DNA of 64,000 nucleotides from Citrus sinensis (Eukaryota; Streptophyta; Magnoliopsida; Sapindales; Rutaceae). The stretch lies in contig NC_068557.1 in NCBI RefSeq assembly GCF_022201045.2, positions 806,001 through 870,000 of the forward strand, written 5' to 3'. Below, in pieces: positions 33,393 to 45,001 of this stretch. The notes under the pieces were generated by a model. It searched no databases. It was not told where the DNA came from and was given only the letters and a program-made list of their open reading frames with translations. Positions within the stretch are counted from its first letter, which is position 1. Each line of letters begins with the position of its first letter. Made by a program: the position numbers and the translations under genes.

Positions 33393-36300
33393 TGGTTTAG
33401 TCATTAGTGTCGTGATTTAAAATAAGTTTGCATGCAAGCACTTTTCTTTACGGTTATTGTTTGTTCGAGGATCATAATATGTAACGGTGAGGGGTGCTAC
33501 CCAGCTCTCTTTTAAAGCCAAAGCTCATAATGCTTTTCTAGCTAGATTGCTTTTGCTTTTTGTTTCTTTTAGTGATTTAATAAAATTTTAGCCCAATTGA
33601 AATCATTCTCATTTTGATTCAAAAATTCAACGAAAAAAAGGGTCAGGGAGAGGAACAAGCCAATAACCCACGAATGGCAGCCAAGACATGTGTCTTTCAG
33701 ACGATAAAATCAGTTCCGTCATCAGGTTCGATAGGAACTAAGAAAGTGAAAGAGATTAGTGCTTTGGCCGGAGTTTGTGGTGCGGAGTTTGAAGATTGTG
33801 CATGGATCACTTGGCTGGTGTGCGAAGCAGTGTTAATGGTGTTAATTAATCGTCACCTCTTCCTGATTTCCAGGATTCAAATACATAAGAATGTTCCATG
33901 ATTTGGAACTCTCTACCAAGTTAATTAAATGAAGAAACTAATGCTAGATACTCAAAGCAATAAAACATTGGATTAATATAATAAACTCAGTATTTATCTA
34001 ATTGATTCATTTCTCAATTAATGGTAATATATACAAGATATATTATTTATTTTTGTTCAAGATAAGCAAGTACAACACACAGCTGGTGTAAGCAGCTTAA
34101 GGCTGATATAATCTTGATTTAATCTAATGGTTGATTTTAAAGGCTGTTTTGCCTTCTTTGTCAAAGCAAGCACCTAAAAGTCAGCACCAAATTTGGTACT
34201 TGACTTTGGTGCCAGCAAATCAAAGAAAATGGAGAACATGCGGATTGACAAATCTACTTTAAGTTTTCCCTAGACCAAAACTATCTTGTTTAATGATTTA
34301 AGATGGGAAAATCCTGCCGTATATTTATATTGAAATGAAATAATTACGATGGTGATTAAGAGAATCAAGTAAGATATTAAATCTTTTGCATCTTGTTTTG
34401 CAATCTTGTGGCCTTTCCTCACTAGTTAATATTTAATGTTGCAATTATGCTTATATGTTACAAATTGTATGTCTTCTGTTATTATATGGATACCATAATA
34501 AAACTATAGAAGCAAAAGATTTCATTTTGCGAATACGCAAAATTAAGTACTGAAACTTCTCCATTTTCAATTGAATTTTAAAGTATCCATTTATTGTCCA
34601 CAAGTTACTCCTCGAGATAAAGTCAATGGCGAAATCATGAACACATATATATAAATTTTCAAAAACAACATACAAAAAATTATGTAACAGAAACAATCAC
34701 AAAACTATAATATCTAATAGAGCGAGATTAAGTAATCTGATCAATTAATTAATGGGTAATTCTTACTTTGGTCCTTGTTATATATGAGTGAGATATTGTT
34801 TAAGAAGTGTACTATTATTCTAAATCTGTGATATCATTCTGTGTCAACGATGCTTAGAACATGTTTAACATAAATCTAAAATAACACTTGTGCCTCTGAG
34901 TTTTATTATAACTATATATTAGTTTTTTTTAAAAAAAAAAAAGAATTATAACATACCAAAATTTGACCCTTTTTTTAATATGGTACAAATCATTTGACTC
35001 TTTTTGTTTTAATATGGTAAAATTCAATTGATATATTTACTATCAGAATTCAATTGGGGGATCAATATCACTAAAACACATTATAGTATTCAACCCTAAG
35101 CTCAATCTACAAACTAGCGAGAGAGAAATCAATTCTCACCAAACTATAGATATATGATTGTTAAAGAGAATGAGAGTCCTAAACTAGAACTCAGGTTCGG
35201 ATAGGACCAGTTGGGCTAGGAGCCCACTGGCCAACAACATATACATTTAAAAGACCATTTGCCACCACATATTCACTCATCACGTTTCACTGATAACACA
35301 ATCTATGAGAAAATAGACATTGAATACCACACTCATACATACTAATGGTGTTTTTTTATCCTAAAGCTCATAAATATTAGATGTACCATTGAACAAAATA
35401 TCAATACCACATTTAATATACATAGAAATAATTCAATCCAAGATTCTAAACTTTATTAAACTATAGAAAAATTATTACACCTTCTGGTAAATAGTATAAT
35501 TTACACTATTGCATCATTTTCCTAGATTTTAACCAATGTAAAATTCTGGAACAAATCACTACTCTTACCTACATCAAAATATTTAATTTCTTAGAAAATC
35601 AGCGGGTCAAGATCGATCTTTCAATTCTTTTTTGATTGTTTTAGGCCCAACTCGAGATGACAATTCCATACTCATAATTCTTCGTGAGCCCACGAGGGCC
35701 CAGATGAACGTCAAGAAGAGCCTCATATCTTCACTCAACGGTAGACACACCATAGTTGGGTCTCACACTAGTGGATTTCCAAGCTAAACTCGAAGCCGAT
35801 AAAACTGCAGAGCATGATAGTCGAAATTCACCCCCAAAATTGAAGCAACAAGGGAGCCGGATTTCACCATTTACCAAGGTGCACGCGTTTTCAGTTTAAA
35901 GAAAACAAAGGCATTTTTTCACCAGTTGGGTGCTTCAAGTACCAATCTTGTGCCGGACTCTTTTTCCTCTTAGGAATTTGCGAGTAGTAGATATTTATCT
36001 TATAAATTTATGGGTAGAATAGATGCATATTCTTCTAAATTAAAGAGTTAGGTTTAATCGATTCAATCTAGATTAATCTTAGTAGATCTCTAATTATAAA
36101 TATTAATAGAGCTGTTATTATAACATATCAATGTTTGGAAAAAAAAAAAAAAGGAACGAAAACATTTTTTCTTGCCAAATTATTTTCAGTTCCTAAGTTA
36201 TTGCCATTTTGCACACGGTTCTGAATTGCCTCTCCGTTACTCAACGGCTTCATCAGATTTTGTTTCGCATATGCCGCCATCAGCAATAATGAGGTTCACT

Positions 36301-36535
36301 ATCGAAATTCGGGTCCTTTCATGATTAAACCTAACTCTTTTGTATTTTTATTTAATCTTATTCATGAGAATAATAATTAAATCATAAGCATCTCGGATTA
36401 TCATTCGACAAACATTGCTTACAAACTTTGTAATAAAAATAGAACAATTATAAATCAAAAAGCGCAACGCTTTTTCGGTTTATGTTTTAGCAACATGATG
36501 ACCTTCTTGTACCCATTTCGTGTAGTTAACATTAA
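33393..36535. other. P450 3' flank and intergenic DNA, module Y copy 1
   Basis: It starts with the 3' UTR and flank shared with copies A and D (33,393-34,160), then intergenic DNA that pairs with 51,746-53,450. An open frame at 33,614-33,901 lies in the shared flank but is broken in the sister copies, so it is not called. About 700 bp (roughly 35,429-36,127) have no counterpart in the sister copy, as an insertion here or a deletion there. Nothing else is recognised. Confidence 0.5.
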
Positions 36536-36983
36536 GGCCACATTGATAATTTCATTAATTCTGGAACACGTGGAAAGGTGGAATTGGCTGCTGCAGATTC
36601 AACACCCCAAACAGTAAGTCAGTATCATTGATAATTTTTTTTTTTTATCCTCCCATAATCAGACTTCGTTTCTACGCGAGATCATAAAACAATATAAAAA
36701 TTACAGTGTCAGTGAATTCTTGGCTGGAAATGGAAGCTATGCGCGCACACTACGAATGAAGCATGATGATGAATGGGACGGCGAAATGTTGAAATTTTAT
36801 CACAAAGTTTGGTCTCAAGTCTCAACAACCAAAAGGATATCACGTTTTTTTCTTGATAATGAAGCGTCCTCGTGGCAACATATTTTCGACACCCGTCCTG
36901 TTTCAATTGGAAAAATCCAGCATTTATGTGGTCCACATCTTTCAATTATAGTGGGACTTAAAAGCGCTGCCAACCACAATTAA
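36536..36983 (+). pseudogene. Unidentified two-exon gene fragment (module Y copy 1)
   Basis: Two stretches look coding. The first ends at 36,613 with a consensus donor (GTAAGT) and carries HIDNFINSGTRGKVELAA. The second runs 36,663-36,983 after a pyrimidine-rich tract and TAATCAG, carrying FLREIIKQYKNYSVSEFLAG and later RFFLDNEASSWQHIFDTRPV. They join in phase 0 without a stop and give about 130 residues ending in a TAA. Both stretches and both splice sites are kept in the sister copy at 53,450-53,921, where most changes in the second exon are silent or conservative. No start codon or upstream exon was found, so it is probably the 3' end of a larger gene captured here. I do not recognise the family. 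Confidence 0.35.
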
Positions 36984-37881
36984 TAGAGACTGAGAAATTC
37001 TCTACGCATCCTCTTCTTCTTTTTTGGTTTATAACTTTTAATTTATACGTATAATAACTCAATTCAGACCGGCACAATTATCATATGACTTTTGTTATCT
37101 TATATGATTATATAAGATATATGATTCTTTCACAATTATTATATTTTTATGTAATAATTGTGGAAATAACATGATTTTATTATCTTATATTTCTATAATT
37201 GTTGGATTTTCATCAAACAGCTATAAAAGAATCATATATCTTACATAATTATGTAAGATAATAATCTCTTTATCATGTACTTTGAGCGTCTGTCAAGTAT
37301 AACAATAGGGTATATTTATTTATTCCGTAAGAGGGAATGACCATTTCAACATTCCTTCATGATAAAAGAAGACATATATATGTGAAATATCGGTGGAAGA
37401 CAAGAATGAGATAAATCTAAATTAACTAGTTAAAAATAAATCAATAAGTAGAGAAACATTAGATTAGAGTAATAATGCTAGGTAACCAAACGTCTAAATT
37501 TTAATTTGAGTCCCAACTAATATAGTATTTATTCATTGGATTATAGCTAGTAAGTCATTTATAAATTATGAAATTCATCATCTAATAGATGAGTAATTCA
37601 TAATATTGAAATTCAAGTTGGGGCTATATACAGAGATGCCTAACATTATTGATTAAGTATATATTGGACATTATTATTAAATCAAATCTAATTTTATTTT
37701 TATTTAAATATTATATTATCTATTACGAATAATAAATTTATATTATTGAAATAAAAGCTTAGGTCAGTCAACTTTTAAAGTTGATATTGACAGCGTTGCT
37801 TATGATCTATTTACTGTGTATGTATATATACCTAGGTGGACACCATAACGAGTAGTGATCAAATCCAAGAGAATTCGATCC
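36984..37881. other. Dirigent promoter region, AT-rich
   Basis: No gene is present. Repeated short motifs of the form TTATCTTATAT / ATATAAGATA occur in both orientations between 37,090 and 37,260 and could fold into hairpins. A TATA-like TATATATAC lies at 37,823-37,831, about 55 bp before the dirigent ATG. Confidence 0.45.
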
Positions 37882-38457
37882 ATGGCTAGATTTCTTCCAA
37901 TCTTTGCTACCCAAATCATCTTTCTCCTCTTTCTCCTCTCTTCCTTCACCAAAATTCAAGTCTACGGCTATGCCAAGACCATGAACAAAAACCTAATGGG
38001 GCTGAAGAAAGAAAAACTAACCCATTTTCAAATCCACTGGCACGACATCCAAAGTGGCCAAAACCCTACTTCAATCTCAGTAGTGAGGCCACCCACAAAC
38101 ACATCAACAAACGGTTTTGGCATAATAAATATGATTGATAATCCACTCACTGCAGGGCCAGAAATGAGCACAAAAATGGTGGGAAGGGCACAAGGGTTTT
38201 ATGCACTAGCTTCACAAGAAGAAGTTGGCTTGTTAATGGCCATGAATTTTGCTTTCATTTAAGGGAAATACAATGGCAGCAGCATCATTGTGCTCTGAAG
38301 AAACCCGGTGTTTTCAAAGGTGAGAGAGATGCCAGTCATTGGGGGCAGTGGGCTTTTCAGGTTTGCAAGAGGTTATGTTCAAGCTAGAACCCACAACTTT
38401 GATCCGAAAACAGGGGATGCTACAGTTCAGTATAATGTCTATGTGATGCATTATTGA
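37882..38457 (+). pseudogene. Dirigent protein gene, inactivated (DIR-1)
   Basis: This is the sister of the intact dirigent gene at 54,823-55,398, the same 576-bp length with no indels. The signal peptide ([19 protein letters not shown]..), the WHDIQSG start of the barrel and the C-terminal [12 protein letters not shown] motif are all recognisable. Two in-frame stops break it: TAA at 38,260-38,262 (Glu codon in the sister) and a TGA about 12 codons later (Gly codon in the sister). Few other changes are present, so the loss is recent. The TATA box and leader are kept. A truncated product of 126 residues would lack half the beta-barrel. Confidence 0.92.
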
Positions 38458-38640
38458 TGATATAATCGGTTTCGCTTTTGGTCCTTTTCTTCTTTGTTTT
38501 TAGTAATAAAGTTATTCTCTTTTTTATTTTGTGGTAGGTGATAGCTTTGAAGTTGGCTTCTTTGTTTGAAATTTCACTTTTGGCATGCTATTGCCAGTCA
38601 CCACAAGTTTTACCATGCATTGTCTCTTGACTTTTCAACA

Positions 38641-39225
38641 GACTTCGGTACGTAATATTATTTGCAGATTCGCTTTTAGTAAGAGGTTTGAAGATGATGG
38701 CTCAACATTTATAAATAGATTGGATTATCTTTTTGTAGAAACTCACCTCTTTTTTTAGGCCTTTTTGTTCTCAGATTGCTCTTTTTCTTTCATCAATAAT
38801 TGGCACGATAAACTCACACGAATGCGCCGTCGTCTCCAAAAGCATTTCCAAGATTTCGATCAATATTATCAATAACTCATCAATGACCATTTGGATCCAA
38901 AGCACGCAAAAATTGTTAGTCAACAAGGGGACTTAATCGATGACCTACTTAGTCTCACTAAAGCTAGTGCTCTGACATTGGATGATGTCAAAGTAGTGAT
39001 CATGGTATGTAAATAATCTATTCCTTTTACCGAAAATTAATTTTATTTCTCAACTATTTGCTCCCCATTAACATGCTTGGCCGAGTGTTTTTCAAGTATA
39101 CCTAGCCATCGCAGTTTGAATCATCAATTTTGGGTTGCCATCTCTCTCATATAAGACATACAATTTAATTTGTATATACGTAGGAAATATTTATAAGTAA
39201 CACGGACAAGAATAAAGTTACTATT
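38641..39225 (+). pseudogene. P450 fragment fused to copia (copy F2)
   Basis: Same piece as 6660-7244: second half of P450 exon 1 to 39,004, the intron with the tRNA-like boxes, then 42 bp of exon 2 (39,184-39,225) joined to copia sequence at the identical point. It contains in-frame stops and no haem-binding region, and cannot encode a P450. Confidence 0.8.
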
Positions 39226-40735
39226 CCAATTAGAAGGTTTTGCTGAAATAGAAAAGGAGAACTTGGTTTGTAGATTGAACAAATCTCTATACGGTCTCAA
39301 ACAGGCACCGAGGTATTGGTATAAGAGATTTGATTCCTTCATCATGAGTCTTGGATACAACAAACTCAGTTCAGACTATTGTGCATACTACAAAAGGTTT
39401 GATAACAATGATTTTATCATTTTGCTGTTGTATGTGTATGACATGTTGGTAGTAGGCCTCAACAAAAATCGAGTCCAAGAATTAAAGGCATAATTGGCTA
39501 GAGAGTTTGAAATGAAGGACTTGGGACCAACAAATAAATTTCTAGGGATGCAAATTCACCAGACAGAAATAATGGGAAGATTTAGTTTTCTTAGAAGAAT
39601 TACTTGAAGAAAATCTTGTGATGCTTTAACATGCAAGATTGTAAGTAAATTTCTACCACATTTCTTATTAATTTCAAGTTATCCTCACATATGTGTCCTA
39701 ACAATGAAGAAAAGAGAAAAGAAATGCCTCGAGTACCGTATGCATCATCAATGGAAAGTTTGATATTCGATATGATATGCACTAGACCATATATTGCACA
39801 AGCAGTGGAAACAGTCAGTAGATATATGTCGAATCCTAGTGGAGAGCATTGGAAAACTGTGAAGACGATCTTGAGATACATTAGAGGAACCTCATATGTT
39901 GCATTATATTACGGAGGATCAAAAGTTGTCGTCAGGATCTATGTGCACTCAGATTTTGGAGGAGATCTTGATAAAAGGAAATCTACTACTGGCAATGTGT
40001 TAACACTTATAGGAGGAGCTATAAGCTGGGTTTCAAACCTGCAGGCTGTTGTGGCTTTATCTATAACAGAAGCAGTATACATAACAATTACATAAGCTTG
40101 CATGAAAGCTATTTGAATACAGAGGTCATTGGAGGAGCTCGGGCACAAATAAGGAAAAATTTATGTGTTTTGTGTGTGGAGACATGATTGGTTCTCAATC
40201 AAGTCTTCAAGTGGGAGAATTGTTGAACATGTACATGCATGTGGCAAATAATTACATGTGGCTAGCATGCAACTTTTAACTCTTGGCATAAATTTGTTGA
40301 GTAAGTGGGAGGCACACAACTTTTAACTTTGGCACCAAAGTGGAAAGTTGAGTGAAAATTTATATTATTTTAATGCCCACTATTGTTGATTTTTTGGGCA
40401 TCACTTGACCTATAAATAGAGGCTTCATTTGCCCTCTTTAATCATCCTATTTTCTCTAATTTAAGTGAGAGTACCAAGAGGTGTAAGTGGAGAGTATTGA
40501 AAGTTTTGAGCGCTAGTTCTAATGTTTTTGAGAGTTCGAATGTATTGGAGTTTTGGGTTGTGAGACAAAACACTATAATACTTGCAATTCATTACCACTA
40601 GGAAAATATTTTTTTATGTGTTCGCCCGTGACCATAGACTAAAAGAATCACGTAAATTTTGATGTCACTGTGTGATCATTAATTTTTAATTTCACTTTAA
40701 TTACATTTCTGCTTCACCCGCCAAATTTCTCAACA
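39226..40735 (+). mobile_element. 5'-truncated Ty1/copia fossil with 3' LTR, copy 2
   Basis: Partner of 7245-10,300. It contains reverse-transcriptase and RNase H-region sequence and a 3' LTR (40,221-40,735, TGTTGAACAT..CTCAACA). The 5' half and 5' LTR are absent. It is broken, with several breaks, and shorter than copy 1. It was copied together with the P450 fragment by segmental duplication, not by separate retrotransposition. Confidence 0.8.
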
Positions 40736-41095
40736 AAATGGAGGGGGGATGTGGCGTGTAACTTCTTCACGAACAAATGTGCTGTTTTACAATTCAATAT
40801 GCTTTGTGCGGAAAGATTTTAAGAAACAAATAAACTTCACTTTTATTCATTTTATGTGGATCAAATACTTATTTATACATAAGATAAAACGTCATAAAAG
40901 TAAATAATGAATAAAATATTTTGGGATTCCTTTCGCCTTACTCGGTTTTGCTCTAGGGAAGGAACTAGGCTAGTTGGGTTTTCATGGCCTCGTCGGATGT
41001 CTTTAAGAAAATCTTTTCTCTTAATTCGATTTATTTCTATGATAGTTGAGAATTTATTTATTTTTGGAGAAATAAAATGAATTTTAAGCATGTGA

Positions 41096-41746
41096 TTGAC
41101 AACCGAAAAAATTAAACAAAAAGGGGAAATGATCAAAATTTATGCTGTTCCAGTAAATTAATCATTTTCCAAGTGATCATTTTTAAACAACCTCAAATCC
41201 CTCTGTCAGTAAACAATTCTACTATCTTTCTCTAATTTTTTTTTCAATATTTTATGCCTATAATCGTACTTGTGATTTTATTTTTTTCAAATAATTTGTT
41301 TTATTAATCAATTTGCAAACCTTGTTGTCACTTACAATACTACAAATTGTATTCAATCCACCAATCGGGAAAAATTTTAAATCATATCCTATCAACCAAT
41401 CCACCAGATTGAAAAAAAAAATGAATTGGAATTTCCAGAACTGGGTGCTCTGGTTTGGACTATGAGCACCTATAGCTGGATATTTTGTAAAGCACAATTA
41501 TGAGAAATGAAGCAAATTATTTTTAATAAATCTCAATAAGAGGCGGGTTTATTATTGCTATAAGAAATGAAATTACAAAAGTCATGGAGGAACAAAATGA
41601 ACAATACCTAGAAATTATTGAAACGTGGGAAGAGATAGAAGTGTTGATCAGACAGAATAAGGACAGGATTCTGTCATTTAATTTAAAAAAAGAAAAAGAA
41701 AATGCATGCGAACCATAAAATGACCAGCACTCGTAAATCGTAATGC
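41096..41746. other. Intergenic, 3' flank of the O-methyltransferase
   Basis: AT-rich; nothing is recognised beyond the likely 3' UTR of the minus-strand O-methyltransferase. Confidence 0.45.
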
Positions 41747-43223
41747 TTAGATCGTTTTGTAGAATTCAATAACCCAATAGCAGTAAACACGACATATAAC
41801 TTTAATATCTGTAAATCCGGCTTCTGTTGCCAAGGCCTTGAACTCCGCCAATGTCCTCTCCTTTGCTCCGGGAAATAGATTGGAGAGGTGTAAGTCAAGA
41901 CTTGCTATATTCTTGCTTACAATATCAGTCTCGGGGAATTCTGGCACTATTGATTCCACCAAAATGACCTTTCCGGATTCCGGTATTGCTTCGTAGCAGT
42001 TCCTCAGTATCTTCGAACAGTCTTCATCGCTCCAGTCATGAAGTATCCACTGAGAGATTAATTTATATGAAAATTTCGTGAAATTTCAAAATTTTCGGAA
42101 TTGACATACGTAATCAATATTTTATTTTCTATTTCAATAATTAAATATTAAGTAGAGAACTAACCTTCATGAAAATAGCTTGTCCTTTAGGAACTTCAAC
42201 AAACATATCTCCTCCAACATGCTCCACACCTTCACGAGAATTAAAACACAAGGGAAAAATGAAATTATCGTTGTTTTTAAAATGATAATTAATTGAAAAA
42301 AATTTTACGTAAGAGAAGGATCTACAAAATTAAATAAGCTGGCAACGAGTGACGTATACGTGAATAATTATATACCTGGACAAGAGGGTGCATGTTTGAG
42401 GACATGAGGTAAATCAAAGTTAATACCCCTTAATTGTGGATATTTAGAAACAACTGATTTAAGATTTGCACCTAAGCCACCGGCAACATCCACCAATTGG
42501 TTCAGCCCTTCAAATCCCTTGTAGATCTCAAGAATTTCCTTCATGACTATAGTTGTGTGATTGTGCATTGATTGATTGAAGAGGTTATTTATTCTTTCAT
42601 CTTTGGCGGCAGCCGCAAATCCATCCATTCCATTATGTGCCTTCATAAATGGTACTGACCCTTCCAATAAAGCATCCTTCGCGCAGGACCTGTCAGAAGA
42701 TATCATGCACACATATGAGTATTAATTAATTGAGTGCATATATTATGTTATAACGTCTACAGATACAATTATTGTGAGTACAAGGAAATTAGAAAGCAAA
42801 TTACCAAGAATCCATACTAATTTTGTCCTGAATTATGAGCAGAGTGGGAGCAAGAGAAACTCCATCTTTATTTGGAACAAAATATTTGGAAACTGGTGTC
42901 AAGCCATATAATCTCTGAACACTTCCGTCTTTGTTCGAGACAAGATTACATGTGAGAAAAGAGTAACTGGCTAGGAGGCGTAGCATTCTGTCCAGTATTA
43001 TTGGGGCTTTTTTGTTATTTGTGGGCAGCTGAGAGGCAATCTCTGAAGACGAGAGTTGAGTTGGGCTAACTTTCGCCATTATCTCCAACAAACCGAGCTC
43101 AGTGGCAGATTTAATGGTCATCGGAAGTACTGCGCCGGAAGCGAGTTCCATGGCCAACAAGAAGTCTTGCTCATCCCTTGCTGGTTTCAACATGACTTGG
43201 TAATCATCTTGGAGTGAACCCAT
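41747..43223 (-). CDS. COMT-like plant O-methyltransferase
   Basis: A SAM-dependent class II (COMT family) O-methyltransferase, cytosolic, expected to methylate a hydroxyl of a phenylpropanoid, flavonoid or related phenol. Four exons on the minus strand: 43,223-42,805, 42,689-42,376, 42,229-42,165 and 42,049-41,747. All junctions are GT..AG, all phases agree, and the product is 366 residues, the usual COMT length. The N-terminal dimerisation domain comes first ([20 protein letters not shown]). The SAM-binding loop is LVDVAGGLG (205-213), with Ala where most members have Gly. The catalytic triad is complete: His270 in [11 protein letters not shown], Glu298 in LVESIVPE and Glu330 in KERT, matching His269/Glu297/Glu329 of alfalfa COMT. 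It is the only methyltransferase in the window and lies between P450s and dirigent genes. Activity is likely; the substrate is unknown. Confidence 0.95.
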
Positions 43224-43312
43224 CTTCTTAGGCTAATTAGGATTATAATGGAGAAACTAACAAGGTGCTGTATGGATGCTGAAGAGTAGTGCTTAGTTTA
43301 TGGAACGCTAAA

Positions 43313-43322
43313 CCTTTATATA
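43313..43322 (-). promoter_or_regulatory. TATA box of the O-methyltransferase gene
   Basis: TATATAAAGG on the minus strand lies about 90 bp before the ATG at 43,223. A short (GT)n run (43,323-43,341) lies directly upstream of it. Confidence 0.65.
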
Positions 43323-43341
43323 GTGTGTGTGTGTGTGTGTG

Positions 43342-44510
43342 GAAATTGCTAACATTAATTAATATTCTGTTATTAACATACGTCCAAGCATGTCTCAAAG
43401 GGTCAAGGTGGGAGGGCTATCTCAGCTAATAAAGAAATTTTGATCGAGCAGCCCCAACCATAAACAGAAATCATCACGTGTTCAAATTGAGTAAGTTACA
43501 TGTTTGAAAGGCATCGGTGCTAATAATGTTCCAATTAAATAGGTTATCGCTCCAGAGATGGGCCATTCCCAGCCATTGCCAACAAAAAAAAAAAAAAAAT
43601 TGAGTGGTGCTATTGGCACACCTGCATTATCCTCTTAAAACTCCCTTATTTTCTTTTACAAATTTACCCCTAACTGAAAACGCCCCACATACCCACAGCC
43701 AATGCAAAGTCATAAATAAAATTTAAGGACCACACACACAGCTGCAGATTTATTCTTTCCCTTTTTAAGAGTTTGATGAATACCATTTACCTGTGGTAAA
43801 ACTAATTTACATTAATTAAAATAAATTCATTAATTTATATTGTACTATTCTTTATTCTTAATTATCTCAAAAAATATCAATGATATCTTGTTTCATGCGT
43901 AAAAAAAGAGTCAAATCCTGGAAAAATGTTATGAATAAAAATAGATAGAGATGAAAGCATCCCACGACTTGTTGTGAACCTTTAGATGTACTCAAGACAT
44001 TCAAATTTTAATTTTTTTCTTATTTTGAATTTTAAGTCTATGAAAAGTTAGACAAAAGACAAACTACCATAAAATTAATCAATCCCAAAATGATATTAAC
44101 CGTTTTCTTTTATATAAGATGCACGATTAACATTATCAACAAGAGAAACATAGAAAGTTTTGTTTACATACCTAAAGAAATTAAGAAAAGAGACATCATG
44201 AATAGGTTTCTTTAGAGAAAAGAGCGAAGTAGGGATATTTCTGGAATAAAAAAGGGTGTCAATAAAAATTATCTGATGTTTCAAATTATTTAATAGGGTA
44301 TATTTAGAAAATGAGTTTTAAGAGGGTAACAAGAGGGTGCCAATAGTCTAACTCAAAAAACAAATTCAGTAGTTTTTTTTTTACAGGATCAATAAATTAA
44401 ACGTAGGTGATTATTGCTATAGCATTATAATGAGATTGCTCTCCCATTTTGATCCTTTCAGATATACATTATTGGTACACATACAAGAAACGTGACTATT
44501 TTGATCCTTT
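43342..44510. other. Intergenic
   Basis: AT-rich with an A-run at ~43,587-43,601. No gene, RNA or mobile element is recognised. Confidence 0.45.
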
Positions 44511-44792
44511 GAGTTTTAAAACGTTTTTATTCTTCATAATAGTTCATATCAGTCTTCTTTTTCTTTTTATTTTATAAGTCATAAGCAAACCTCGTGCTTA
44601 TATGTGTTTATAAGTCATAAGCAAACCTCGTGCTTATAAGCAAACCTCGTGCTCATAAGCAATTATAAAATAAAAAGAAAACCTCGTGCTTATATGTGTT
44701 TATAAGTCATAAGCAAACCTCGTGCTTATAAAAGAAAAAGAAAAAGAAGACTGCTATGAATTATTATGAAGAATAAAAAAGTTTTAAAACTC
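44511..44792. repeat. Inverted repeat (foldback) upstream of P450 copy D
   Basis: Two ~68-bp arms, starting GAGTTTTAAAAC on the left (44,511) and ending GTTTTAAAACTC on the right (44,792), are about 90% complementary by eye. The ~145-bp loop holds about five copies of AAGCAAACCTCGTGCTTAT. It could be a foldback MITE or a locus that makes a hairpin RNA. It ends about 210 bp before the ATG of copy D. Confidence 0.85.
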
Positions 44793-44937
44793 AAAATAAG
44801 GCATGTGCCCCATCTCATCCACCAGTCGTAATTGAACAACCATGAAGAATAAAAAATTATCGAAACGCAAAAAGAGGGATGTGCCCGATCTCATCCAGCG
44901 AAAGGCTTTAATCCGCCCATGCATCATAATATATAAG
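44793..44937 (+). promoter_or_regulatory. Proximal promoter of P450 copy D
   Basis: A ~76-bp tandem duplication places CCC(G/C)ATCTCATCCA at 44,808-44,824 and again at 44,884-44,899. The TATA-like TAATATATAAG is at 44,928-44,937, 65 bp before the ATG. Copy B has the same motif twice; copy C has lost it. Confidence 0.5.
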
Positions 44938-45001
44938 TAGGAATAGGTCTGTTGTTGTTGTATGCACAAGACTCCCCAGCTACTTGCTAAGGAAACAAGG
45001 A

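Larger units (their letters stand above)
33405..38575. repeat. Module Y, copy 1 (P450 flank to dirigent gene)
   Basis: The segment is collinear with 46,720-55,490: P450 3' flank, AT-rich spacer, unidentified two-exon fragment, dirigent gene. The sister copy additionally carries a CACTA element, a DUF716 gene and a MITE. Identity is high throughout, including non-coding parts. Confidence 0.85.
38578..41095. repeat. Segmental duplication, copy 2 (P450/copia chimera)
   Basis: The compact partner of 6,597-21,930. It lacks the Harbinger and gypsy insertions and gives their empty sites at ~40,855 and ~40,961. It also lacks about 1.5 kb around the solo LTR of copy 1. Its left edge joins directly to the 3' flank of the dead dirigent gene. 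Confidence 0.85.

Noticed and set aside
33614-33901. 95-codon open frame in the P450 3' flank
   Set aside because: The matching flanks of copies A and D have indels and stops in this frame, so it is not conserved as protein.
36709-36945. Minus-strand frame opposite the unidentified fragment
   Set aside because: The start is not ATG and the changes between the two module copies are less conservative in this frame than on the plus strand.
44984-45001. Six-codon N-terminal extension of the P450s
   Set aside because: It would need a TTG start; the ATG at 45,002 (and 1926, 31,591) gives the usual membrane anchor.
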